Source of the DNA: an uncultured Mucispirillum sp.
GTDB lineage: Bacteria > Chrysiogenota > Deferribacteres > Deferribacterales > Mucispirillaceae
Reading direction: 5' to 3'
NCBI GenBank assembly: GCA_910586745.1
Contig: CAJUJZ010000113.1
Location: 1 to 7,181 of the forward strand
Length of the DNA: 7,181 bases
Under the pieces are notes generated by a model. It was given only the letters and a program-made list of their open reading frames with translations, searched no databases and was not told the DNA's origin. Below, piece after piece: positions 1 to 5,239 of this stretch. Each line of letters begins with the position of its first letter. Positions within the stretch are counted from its first letter, which is position 1. Both the position numbers and the translations under genes were made by a program.

Positions 1-15
1 CAAAGGGGGCAAAAA

Positions 16-291
16 ATGACAAAAGCAGATATGGTTGAAAATATCCACAGTAAACTTGGATTAACGAAAAAAGATATTGCCAAAGTCGTTGATGAAGTTT
101 TTGATATGATAAAAACTGATATTTTAAAAGCTGAAAATGTTAAAATATCAGGATTTGGTAATTTTGAAGTGAAAACAAGAGGAAGAAGAATTGGCAGAAA
201 TCCTAAAACTGGAGAAGAAACTGTTATTGAGCCACGAACAGTAGTTGTATTTAGACCAAGCCAAATATTTAAAGATGAAGTAAATGGTTGA
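16..291 (+). CDS. ihfA: IHF/HU-family DNA-bending protein, IHF-alpha-like
   Basis: This 91-residue protein belongs to the histone-like HU/IHF family, whose members bind as dimers in the nucleoid and bend DNA for transcription, recombination and replication. The helical N-terminal dimerisation half (about 2-39) is followed by the signature VKISGFGNF (42-50). The beta-ribbon arm carries RNPKTGE (61-67), whose proline P63 is the residue that intercalates into the minor groove. The ending VVVFRPSQIFKDEV resembles IHF-alpha more than HU, but the family boundary is soft. Length matches the family (90-100 aa). The ATG at 16 has a strong ribosome site (AAAGGGGG, 2-9) six bases upstream. It overlaps the next gene by 8 bp, so the two are probably co-translated. 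In several Gram-negative lineages ihfA sits beside pheST and a small merR gene; the upstream side is outside this window. Confidence 0.9.
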   Translation: MTKADMVENIHSKLGLTKKDIAKVVDEVFDMIKTDILKAENVKISGFGNFEVKTRGRRIGRNPKTGEETVIEPRTVVVFRPSQIFKDEVNG

Positions 292-640
292 TAAATTTTA
301 TAAGATTGGAGAAGTATCTAAAATGCTGGATTTACCAGCATCAACATTAAGATATTGGGAAAATCAGTTTAAACAGTTAAAACCTGTAAAGTCTACTGGT
401 GGACAAAGATTTTATACAAATAAGCATATATATTTATTAGAGCGGTTAAAAGATATGCTTCATAATGAACGCTATACTATTGAGGGTGCAAAACAGCGTT
501 TAAAAGAAATTATTGCTAATAAAGAAAATATTGATATTCACTCTAACAATAAGTCTAATAAGGAAGAAGCTGCTGCTTTATCATCATACAGCAGAGAAGA
601 CATAAGAAAAGAGTTAAATGAAATACTAATGTTATTATAA
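284..640 (+). CDS. Short MerR-family transcriptional regulator
   Basis: This is a 118-residue protein with an N-terminal MerR-type winged helix. KIGEVSKMLDLPASTLRYWE (7-26) forms the helix-turn-helix, and the wing contains GGQRFYTNKHIYLLERLKDML (39-59). Residues 60-76 complete the four-helix DNA-binding domain (RYTIEGAKQRLKE). A polar, Asn/Lys/Ser-rich linker (about 79-102) leads to a short C-terminal helix (103-118). No effector-binding domain or metal-binding cysteine cluster is present, so it is unlikely to be a classical metal or drug sensor. The final helix may be a dimerisation element. The ATG at 284 lies inside the end of ihfA (8-bp overlap) with only a weak purine-rich site (GAAG) ahead, which points to translational coupling. 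Small MerR genes next to ihfA recur in Gram-negative genomes, and I know of no firmly assigned function. It is followed by a terminator. Confidence 0.88.
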   Translation: MVDKFYKIGEVSKMLDLPASTLRYWENQFKQLKPVKSTGGQRFYTNKHIYLLERLKDMLHNERYTIEGAKQRLKEIIANKENIDIHSNNKSNKEEAAALSSYSREDIRKELNEILMLL

Positions 641-669
641 TAATATATCATACATCTTAATTAATATCT

Positions 670-701
670 GGCAGGAATTAATATATTTCCTGCCTTTTTT
701 T
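670..701 (+). terminator. Rho-independent terminator of the ihfA-merR operon
   Basis: A perfect 8-bp stem (GGCAGGAA, 670-677, with TTCCTGCC, 687-694) closes a 9-base AT loop and is followed directly by seven T residues (695-701). It lies 30 bases after the merR stop codon. Stem and T-tract polarity fit termination of + strand transcripts. On the - strand there is no comparable T run after the stem. Confidence 0.93.
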
Positions 702-821
702 ACTATTCTTATTCAAGCAATCATTCATCTTATTTGCTTTGGTTAGAAAAATATTGGAAAGTATTCTTGTAATGCACATAAATTAGTAATATTTGTCAAA
801 ATACGCAATATCTAAAAGTAA

Positions 822-835
822 TATTATGCATAATA
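822..835. other. 14-bp perfect palindrome
   Basis: TATTATGCATAATA reads identically on both strands. It stands alone between two operon ends with no gene start nearby, so an operator role is unsupported. Its left half (ATATTATGCA, 821-830) recurs in both 275-bp repeat units at 1236-1245 and 1511-1520, which could reflect shared ancestry or AT-rich chance. Confidence 0.4.
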
Positions 836-869
836 AGGACAGTGTTAATAATAATATTTATTTGAGTAT

Positions 870-895
870 AGATTCTCCGCTTTGCTCAAAATTGA
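870..895. repeat. Degenerate copy of a dispersed intergenic repeat motif
   Basis: The stretch reads AGATTCTCCGCTTTGCTCA and continues AAATTGA. From general knowledge, a motif close to AGATTCTTCGCTTCGCTCAG followed by AATGAC is scattered through intergenic DNA of many unrelated bacteria. By eye this copy differs by about three substitutions and one inserted T. It is richer in GC than its surroundings. The identification comes from memory of the motif, not from a search, and the function of that repeat is unknown. Confidence 0.45.
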
Positions 896-900
896 TGATA

Positions 901-929
901 TGCGGTAGGTGCTGCTCATCACCACTGCA
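901..929. other. GC-rich hairpin in AT-rich spacer
   Basis: TGCGGT (901-906) pairs with ACTGCA (924-929), including one G-U pair. After a bulged A (907), GGTG (908-911) pairs with CACC (920-923) around an 8-base loop (912-919). This gives about ten paired bases in otherwise AT-rich DNA. No T-tract follows on either strand, so it is not a standard terminator. It lies directly beside the dispersed-repeat-like motif at 870-895 and may belong to the same element. Confidence 0.55.
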
Positions 930-1046
930 GTTATATTTTACTATATTTTACAGGCAAAGTATCTAAATATAAATCACAGCAAATATAAAATAGCAGTTAA
1001 CTTGCTAAAAGTTATTTTCTCTCATTTCTTACACTATTTCTGCCAC

Positions 1047-1321
1047 TAAAGCTCATAAAATAATCTTTTATTACTTATACTCCAATTGTATAATCTATTC
1101 TCAATGTTTTTTACTGCTAATGTAACTTGCTTCACTCTGGACTTTATATTCATGATAAAAAAAATGGCTGATATACAATTAAAGCACAAAGATTAAATAA
1201 AGGTTTCTGCTGAATAAGTATATTAAAAATTATAGATATTATGCAAAATGTCTATTCCTGATAAAGTGAAATGACCAAAGAAACCATTTAATGCCTTTTA
1301 TATTTCACTGCATATAATATG
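1047..1321. repeat. 275-bp tandem repeat, unit 1
   Basis: This is the first of two adjacent 275-bp units. It aligns to unit 2 at a constant offset of 275 with about 14 mismatches (roughly 95% identity). Five are at the extreme left (1054-1063) and nine lie between 1184 and 1302. The block from 1064 to 1183 is identical in both units. Within the unit, GTATAATC (1088-1095) gives a consensus-like -10 hexamer but no good -35 element. An 8-bp inverted repeat (AGTGAAAT 1265-1272, ATTTCACT 1302-1309) is lost in unit 2. No gene is recognised. Confidence 0.93.
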
Positions 1322-1596
1322 TAAAGCTGATAAGTAATTCTTTTATTACTTATACTCCAATTGTATAATCTATTCTCAATGTTTTTTACTGCTAATGTAA
1401 CTTGCTTCACTCTGGACTTTATATTCATGATAAAAAAAATGGCTGATATACAATTAAATCGCAAAGATTAAATAAAGGGTTCTGATGAATAAGTATGTTA
1501 AAAATTATAGATATTATGCAAAATGTCTATTCCTGATAAAGTCAAATGACCAAAGAAACTATTTAGTGCCTTTTATTTTTCACTGCATATAATATG
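1322..1596. repeat. 275-bp tandem repeat, unit 2
   Basis: This is the second unit, directly abutting the first with no spacer. It contains a perfect 9-bp hairpin near its left end (ATAAGTAAT 1330-1338, ATTACTTAT 1345-1353). That hairpin is also present in the partial third copy but poorly formed in unit 1. The unit boundary is arbitrary because the repeat is tandem; I anchored it at TAAAGCT. Confidence 0.93.
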
Positions 1597-1690
1597 TAAA
1601 GCTGATAAGTAATCTTCATTATTTTATTACTTATATTATAATTGTATAATCACTTTTAATTTTTATTTACTGCAACTGCAACATACTTCG
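1597..1690. repeat. Diverged, partial third copy of the 275-bp repeat
   Basis: It starts with the same TAAAGCTGATAAGTAAT as unit 2 and then has six extra bases in the hairpin loop. It keeps ATTACTTAT and AATTGTATAATC (1640-1651), and then drifts: TTTACTGCAACTGCAACATAC here against TTTACTGCTAATGTAACTTG in unit 2. Similarity fades around 1690. Divergence far greater than between units 1 and 2 indicates an older copy, or a region under different constraint. Confidence 0.75.
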
Positions 1691-1894
1691 TTCATAACTT
1701 AAAGTATATTGTAAAATTCCAAAATCTCTTCTTTTATGACTAGTTATATTTTTAAACACTTAAACTGTTATAGCATAATTTAATTTTTGTATTATATAAT
1801 TTTTTCGCCAAAAGCTTATAATTGATAATTTAGAAAATAAATTATTGTGATTTAATGGCTGCTTCTTTATTTCTAAATATACACTGTTATTTTC

Positions 1895-2962
1895 CTAGAT
1901 TAGATAATCTTCATAACACTTTTTATAATAATAGCTTTCATCTACTTCTACAAGCCCTGCAACCCCAACCCCAATAAGACGCAGCGGAACAGATTCTGAA
2001 TTATGTTCATCAAAAATTACTTTTGCATAATTAAAAATATCATCACTGGAAAAAATAGGAACATATAAAGTTTTACGAAGTGATTTTGATTCAAATCTAA
2101 ATGTTTTCCAGTTAATAGTTATAACTTTTGCTGCATATTTTTTCAAAACAAGCTTTTCTGAAACTTTTTCTGATAATATTTTCATATAATCGTATATTTC
2201 CTGTTTGGAAGATATATCATAAGGAAATGTTGTGGCCTTGCTTATAGATTTATTTTCAAGCTTTGTTTCTGTATCTTCTTCATATATACCCTGCAATGCA
2301 TTATAAAGTTTCTGTCCATGATTTCCAAGATATGTTTTAAGTTTTTCCTTTCCTGCAAGCCTTAATTCCTGCACTGTAAATATACCATATTCTGCAAGTT
2401 TTGCTTCTGTACTTGCACCAATTCCCCATACTTTTGATAATGGAAATGAATCAATAAATGATATTGCACTATTTTCATCTACAATGTAATACCCATCAGG
2501 TTTATTTATAACAGTTGCCATTTTAGCCATCAGCTTATTAGGACCGACACCAATAGTACATGTTATGTCAAAATACTTTTTTATTACATATTTAATTTTT
2601 TTGATTAAAAGCTCAGTTTCCATATTTATATGAGTAATATCTGCATAAGCTTCATCAATAGATGATATTATGATTTTAGGAATAATTTTAGATATTAATT
2701 TAAAAATATTAGATGATATTTTATCATATTTACTAAAATCTACTGGCAGAAATATAATATCTGGACATAAATTTTTTGCAGCAGCACTGCTCATACCTGA
2801 AGATACACCATACTTGCGGGCTTCGTATGAACATGTGCATATTACTCCCCTTTCATGAATGCCGCCAACTGCTAGTGGCTTTTTTTTTAAATATGGCTTA
2901 AATGCCTGCTCACAGGATACATAAAATGCATCCATATCAATACACATTATACGATAATTCAT
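1895..2962 (-). CDS. dinB: DNA polymerase IV (Y-family translesion polymerase)
   Basis: This is an error-prone, damage-bypassing DNA polymerase of 355 residues, the usual DinB length. Catalytic acidic residues are in place: D9 and D11 in CIDMDAFY (7-14), and D103-E104 in SSIDEAYADI (100-109). Y14 occupies the steric-gate position that excludes ribonucleotides. Nucleotide-contacting YEARKYG lies at 46-52. A helix-hairpin-helix-type thumb motif follows (KVWGIGASTEAKL, 177-189), then the little-finger domain (about 240-340). The C-terminus (SYYYKKCYEDYLI) shows no recognisable QLxLF-type sliding-clamp peptide, which most DinB proteins carry. It starts 7 bp after the lexA stop codon; its weak ribosome site (TAGGT) overlaps that stop. 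It therefore looks like the second gene of an SOS-controlled lexA-dinB operon. No convincing terminator is seen downstream. Confidence 0.95.
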   Translation of the reverse strand: MNYRIMCIDMDAFYVSCEQAFKPYLKKKPLAVGGIHERGVICTCSYEARKYGVSSGMSSAAAKNLCPDIIFLPVDFSKYDKISSNIFKLISKIIPKIIISSIDEAYADITHINMETELLIKKIKYVIKKYFDITCTIGVGPNKLMAKMATVINKPDGYYIVDENSAISFIDSFPLSKVWGIGASTEAKLAEYGIFTVQELRLAGKEKLKTYLGNHGQKLYNALQGIYEEDTETKLENKSISKATTFPYDISSKQEIYDYMKILSEKVSEKLVLKKYAAKVITINWKTFRFESKSLRKTLYVPIFSSDDIFNYAKVIFDEHNSESVPLRLIGVGVAGLVEVDESYYYKKCYEDYLI

Positions 2963-2969
2963 TTATTAC

Positions 2970-3581
2970 CTATAAAAAATGATACCCATGCTCTCTAAAC
3001 CTTAAAAGCATAACATATCTGCCTATTATTTCAAAAGTATCATCTTCTGTAACAGGAATTGGTTTGAAATCATCATTTGAAGGAAGCAGAAAGATACCAT
3101 CATCACTTCGTTTAAAAGTTTTAAGAGTTACTTCTCCATTAAGACGAAAAGCACCTATTTGACCATTTGATATTTCTTTGCAAGGCTGAATAAATACATA
3201 ATCTCCAGGAAGAATACCTTTATTCTGCATACTGTATCCATCCACTATTAAGAAAAAGCCGCCATTTGAATTTCTAAGAAACTCTTTTACAGGGATATAG
3301 CCTTCAATATTTTCTTCAGCCATAACTGGTGAACCTGCAACAATTCTGCCTATAACAGGAACACCTTTATCTTCTTCCTGTGTAACTGCAGTGAAAGAAC
3401 GGGCTCTGCCAGAAGATTTTGTAAGCATACCTTTTGCTTCAAGCCTGTCAAGCATAGCTTTTATTGTAGATGGCGAACTTACACCCATACCTTGAGCCAT
3501 CTCTCTAATAGATGGTGAATAACCATGTTCTTTATGAAAATCTAAAATAAAATTTAATAAACGCTCCTGCTTATCAGTCAT
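2970..3581 (-). CDS. lexA: LexA repressor of the SOS response (self-cleaving)
   Basis: This transcriptional repressor holds down DNA-damage genes until RecA filaments trigger its self-cleavage. From the ATG at 3581 it has 203 residues (E. coli LexA has 202). The winged helix-turn-helix is at about 20-62 (SPSIREMAQGMGVSSPSTIKAM at its core). The cleavage bond lies in RIVAGSP at A82-G83. The catalytic serine is S117 in GYSMQNKGI and the catalytic lysine K154 in EVTLKTF, all spaced as in E. coli. The frame extends to a TTG at 3605, but that codon lies inside the operator. The ATG at 3581 has a strong GAGGTG site four bases upstream and gives the family's normal N-terminus (MTDKQERLLNFI), so I chose it. 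Upstream sits a promoter overlapped by a palindromic candidate LexA site, suggesting autoregulation. dinB follows 7 bp downstream. Confidence 0.96.
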   Translation of the reverse strand: MTDKQERLLNFILDFHKEHGYSPSIREMAQGMGVSSPSTIKAMLDRLEAKGMLTKSSGRARSFTAVTQEEDKGVPVIGRIVAGSPVMAEENIEGYIPVKEFLRNSNGGFFLIVDGYSMQNKGILPGDYVFIQPCKEISNGQIGAFRLNGEVTLKTFKRSDDGIFLLPSNDDFKPIPVTEDDTFEIIGRYVMLLRFREHGYHFL

Positions 3582-3585
3582 GCTG

Positions 3586-3591
3586 CACCTC
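3586..3591 (-). promoter_or_regulatory. lexA ribosome binding site
   Basis: GAGGTG on the - strand lies four bases before the ATG at 3581. It decides the start codon of lexA against the in-frame TTG 24 bases further upstream. An identical copy exists at 3819-3824 in the duplicated segment. Confidence 0.85.
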
Positions 3592-3598
3592 GCACATT

Positions 3599-3612
3599 TG
3601 TTCAATAGAACA
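3599..3612 (-). promoter_or_regulatory. Candidate LexA operator (proximal)
   Basis: TGTTCTATTGAACA on the - strand is an inverted repeat with 5-bp arms and a 4-bp centre. It begins directly after the predicted -10 hexamer of lexA and covers the expected transcription start, a classic position for steric repression. It fits the TGT-N8-ACA core of the E. coli SOS box. It has GTTC-N4-GAAC, the opposite orientation to the Bacillus GAAC-N4-GTTC box. Assignment to LexA is inferred from position and symmetry. Confidence 0.75.
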
Positions 3613-3641
3613 CTTATACTATTTATTTAGATTAATTGCAA
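3613..3641 (-). promoter_or_regulatory. lexA promoter (proximal), sigma-70 type
   Basis: The -35 element is TTGCAA (3641-3636) and the -10 element TATAAG (3618-3613), separated by exactly 17 bp. They match the sigma-70 consensus at 4 and 5 of 6 positions. The start of transcription would fall in the palindrome at 3599-3612. Confidence 0.75.
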
Positions 3642-3806
3642 CTATTTTTTATACTTTTCTAAATCATAAGCTTTAATTTTTCTGTATAAATATGTTCTTT
3701 CCATATCTAATATTCTTGCAGTTTGAGTTACATTCCAGTTAGTAGACTGTAATGCTTTTAAAATAAAAGTCTTTTCAAATTCATCTCTAGCTTCTTTTAA
3801 TGATGG
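3642..3806 (-). pseudogene. Orphan 3' fragment of ntrX (Fis-type helix-turn-helix)
   Basis: This stretch encodes the last 54 residues of NtrX plus its TAG stop, identical to residues 401-454 of the intact gene. It includes the full Fis-like DNA-binding helix-turn-helix (NVTQTARILDMERTYLYRKIK). There is no start: the codon just upstream in this frame is TGA (3809-3807) and the only internal ATG would leave 19 residues. It is a by-product of the 233-bp duplication, probably transcribed from the distal lexA promoter as untranslated leader but not made into protein. Confidence 0.93.
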
Positions 3807-3814
3807 TCAGTCAT
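3797..3814 (-). other. 5-codon reading frame from the duplicated lexA start
   Basis: The duplicated lexA ribosome site (GAGGTG at 3819-3824) and ATG (3814-3812) are intact, but after 8 bases of lexA the frame runs into the ntrX fragment and stops. The predicted peptide is MTDHH. It is an accidental leader frame created by the duplication. Whether it is translated is unknown. Confidence 0.65.
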
Positions 3815-3831
3815 GCTGCACCTCGCACATT

Positions 3832-3845
3832 TGTTCAATAGAACA
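3832..3845 (-). promoter_or_regulatory. Candidate LexA operator (distal, duplicated)
   Basis: This is an exact copy of the palindrome at 3599-3612, lying 233 bp (about 22 helical turns) upstream of it. It again sits just downstream of a -10 hexamer. Confidence 0.7.
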
Positions 3846-3874
3846 CTTATACTATTTATTTAGATTAATTGCAA
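3846..3874 (-). promoter_or_regulatory. lexA promoter (distal, duplicated)
   Basis: The -35 element TTGCAA (3874-3869) and -10 element TATAAG (3851-3846) are 17 bp apart, identical to the proximal promoter. The -35 hexamer directly abuts the ntrX TAG stop (3877-3875). Transcripts would cross the ntrX fragment and the proximal operator before reaching lexA. Confidence 0.68.
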
Positions 3875-5239
3875 CTATTTTTTATACTTTTCTAAATCAT
3901 AAGCTTTAATTTTTCTGTATAAATATGTTCTTTCCATATCTAATATTCTTGCAGTTTGAGTTACATTCCAGTTAGTAGACTGTAATGCTTTTAAAATAAA
4001 AGTCTTTTCAAATTCATCTCTAGCTTCTTTTAATGATGGGCTGTAATTTGTATCAACCATATGCTGTTCCATTTCGCTTACACCAGAAAGTAGTATATTT
4101 GGAGCATCTTTTACATCTAAAACATTATCTTCTGATAATACAACCATTCTTTCTACAATATTTTTTAACTGCCTAACATTGCCAGGCCATTCATAATTAA
4201 TAAAAATATTCATTAATTCTTCTGTTACCTGTTTATCCTGTAATCCATTTATACTGACTGTTTCCTGTATAAAATGGTTTACAAGTAATGGTATATCATC
4301 TTTTCTTTTTCTAAGAGATGGTACTTCTATAGGTATAACATTAATTCTATAAAATAAATCAGACCTGAAACGGTTAGATTCTATTTCCAGCTGTAAATCT
4401 TTATTTGTAGCAGATATTAAACGAAAATCTGATTTTATAATATCGTTTCCACCAAGCCTTGAAAATTCTCCTGTTTCTAAAACTCTTAAAAGTTTTGCCT
4501 GCATCATAATGCCCATATCACCTATTTCATCTAAAAATAATACACCTGTATCTGCAAGCTCAAATTTACCTATTTTTCTTTTTACAGAGCCAGTATATGC
4601 ACCTTTTTCAGAGCCAAAAAGCTCACTTTCTATTAGTTCTGTAGGCACTGCTGAACAGTTTATTTCCACAAATGGTTTATCTGAGCGTTTACCAAGCATA
4701 TGAATAAGCCTTGCAACATGTTCTTTTCCTGTACCATTTTCCCCTGTGATTAATACCCATGAGTTCATTGAAGCTATTTTTTCTATACGCTCTTTTAATC
4801 TTGTTATCTGCTGGCTGACACCTATTAAATCGTACTTTTTAACATTTTTATATTTAGTGCTTCTTAAATCCTGCATTAAGCTGGCTTTATCATCAAGATG
4901 TTTGATAATCATAACAATTCTTTCAAGTGAAAGCGGCTTTTCTAAAAAGTCATAAGCACCATATCGGATAGTATCTACTGCAGTTTCAATAGTACCATGA
5001 CCACTTATCATAATAACATCTATTTCTGGAAAGTGGCGTTTAATTTCCTTTAATCCTTCAATACCATCAATATCAGGAAGCCATATATCTAAAAATAAAA
5101 CATCAAATTTATTTTCCTGTAATTTTCTAAACCCGTCTGCATAGTTTAAGCTGTAATCGCAGGCATATCCTTCATCTTCTAATATGCCTTTAATTGCAGA
5201 ACAAATGTTTTTTTCATCATCAATAATTAATATTTTCAT
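3875..5239 (-). CDS. ntrX: NtrX-type sigma-54-dependent response regulator
   Basis: This 454-residue cytoplasmic regulator activates sigma-54 transcription when phosphorylated. The receiver domain (1-120) has acidic D7-D8, phospho-acceptor D51, S79 and K101. The AAA+ domain (about 138-365) shows Walker A GENGTGKE (166-173), Walker B VLFLDEIG (233-240), ATN (277-279), a candidate arginine finger in LFYRINV and WPGNVRQL (351-358). The sigma-54-contacting loop reads GAYTGS (213-218) instead of canonical GAFTGA. The C-terminal Fis-type helix-turn-helix (about 410-448) has the MERTYLYRKIK pattern typical of NtrX proteins. The ATG shares one base with the ntrY stop (TAATG) and has an AGAGG site upstream, so the pair is translationally coupled. 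Its last 54 codons are duplicated downstream. NtrYX systems are linked to nitrogen, redox and envelope control in other bacteria; the signal here is unknown. Confidence 0.92.
   Translation of the reverse strand: MKILIIDDEKNICSAIKGILEDEGYACDYSLNYADGFRKLQENKFDVLFLDIWLPDIDGIEGLKEIKRHFPEIDVIMISGHGTIETAVDTIRYGAYDFLEKPLSLERIVMIIKHLDDKASLMQDLRSTKYKNVKKYDLIGVSQQITRLKERIEKIASMNSWVLITGENGTGKEHVARLIHMLGKRSDKPFVEINCSAVPTELIESELFGSEKGAYTGSVKRKIGKFELADTGVLFLDEIGDMGIMMQAKLLRVLETGEFSRLGGNDIIKSDFRLISATNKDLQLEIESNRFRSDLFYRINVIPIEVPSLRKRKDDIPLLVNHFIQETVSINGLQDKQVTEELMNIFINYEWPGNVRQLKNIVERMVVLSEDNVLDVKDAPNILLSGVSEMEQHMVDTNYSPSLKEARDEFEKTFILKALQSTNWNVTQTARILDMERTYLYRKIKAYDLEKYKK

Larger units (their letters stand above)
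702..1894. other. 1.2-kb intergenic region without a credible gene
   Basis: Neither strand holds an open frame with a plausible start, ribosome site and protein-like sequence. The left third (702-1046) contains a 14-bp palindrome, a GC-rich island with a hairpin and a dispersed-repeat-like motif. The centre (1047 to about 1690) is a tandem repeat of 275-bp period. The right end (about 1690-1894) is featureless AT-rich DNA leading to the dinB stop codon. No tRNA or rRNA pattern is recognised. The region separates the ends of two convergent operons, so gene promoters are not expected here. Its length and repeats look like degenerate or non-coding-element DNA, not a regulatory spacer. Confidence 0.75.
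3574..3806. repeat. 233-bp perfect tandem duplication, copy 1
   Basis: This segment is base-for-base identical to 3807-4039. Read on the - strand it contains the last 162 coding bases of ntrX plus its stop, the 60-bp ntrX-lexA spacer with promoter, operator and ribosome site, and the first 8 bases of lexA. The flanking bases differ at both ends (3573 A against 3806 G, and 3807 T against 4040 G), so no microhomology is left at the junction. This copy serves the functional lexA. Confidence 0.98.
3807..4039. repeat. 233-bp perfect tandem duplication, copy 2
   Basis: This copy is the one that completes the intact ntrX gene and carries the distal lexA promoter and operator. Absence of any substitution over 233 bp indicates a recent event, active homogenisation by recombination, or an assembly artefact. 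Confidence 0.98.

Noticed and set aside
1164..1196. 10-residue frame MADIQLKHKD, conserved in unit 2 at 1439-1471 as MADIQLNRKD
   Set aside because: Very short, no ribosome site (only A-rich sequence upstream), and two of the unit differences change amino acids. Conservation is explained by the duplication itself.
1265..1309. 8-bp inverted repeat AGTGAAAT/ATTTCACT in repeat unit 1
   Set aside because: In unit 2 two substitutions (1543 and 1577) break the pairing without compensation, so a conserved RNA structure is not supported.
1825..1845. Inverted repeat ATAATTT/AAATTAT as a possible dinB terminator
   Set aside because: It is a 7-bp, AT-only stem with no T run following on the - strand. 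Expected often by chance in such AT-rich DNA.
702..1894. CRISPR array in the repetitive spacer
   Set aside because: The repeat period is 275 bp with near-identical whole units. There are no short repeats with unique spacers and no cas genes.
3582..3605. Longer lexA form starting at TTG 3605 (eight extra N-terminal residues, MNKCARCS)
   Set aside because: The TTG lies within the operator palindrome and at the expected transcription start, and has no ribosome site. The ATG at 3581 has GAGGTG just upstream and gives the normal LexA length.
4509..4955. Two + strand open frames of 64 and 69 codons opposite ntrX, and similar ones opposite dinB and ntrY
   Set aside because: They lie antisense to strongly supported genes, have unremarkable composition and no ribosome sites or family motifs. 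They are shadows of the real frames.
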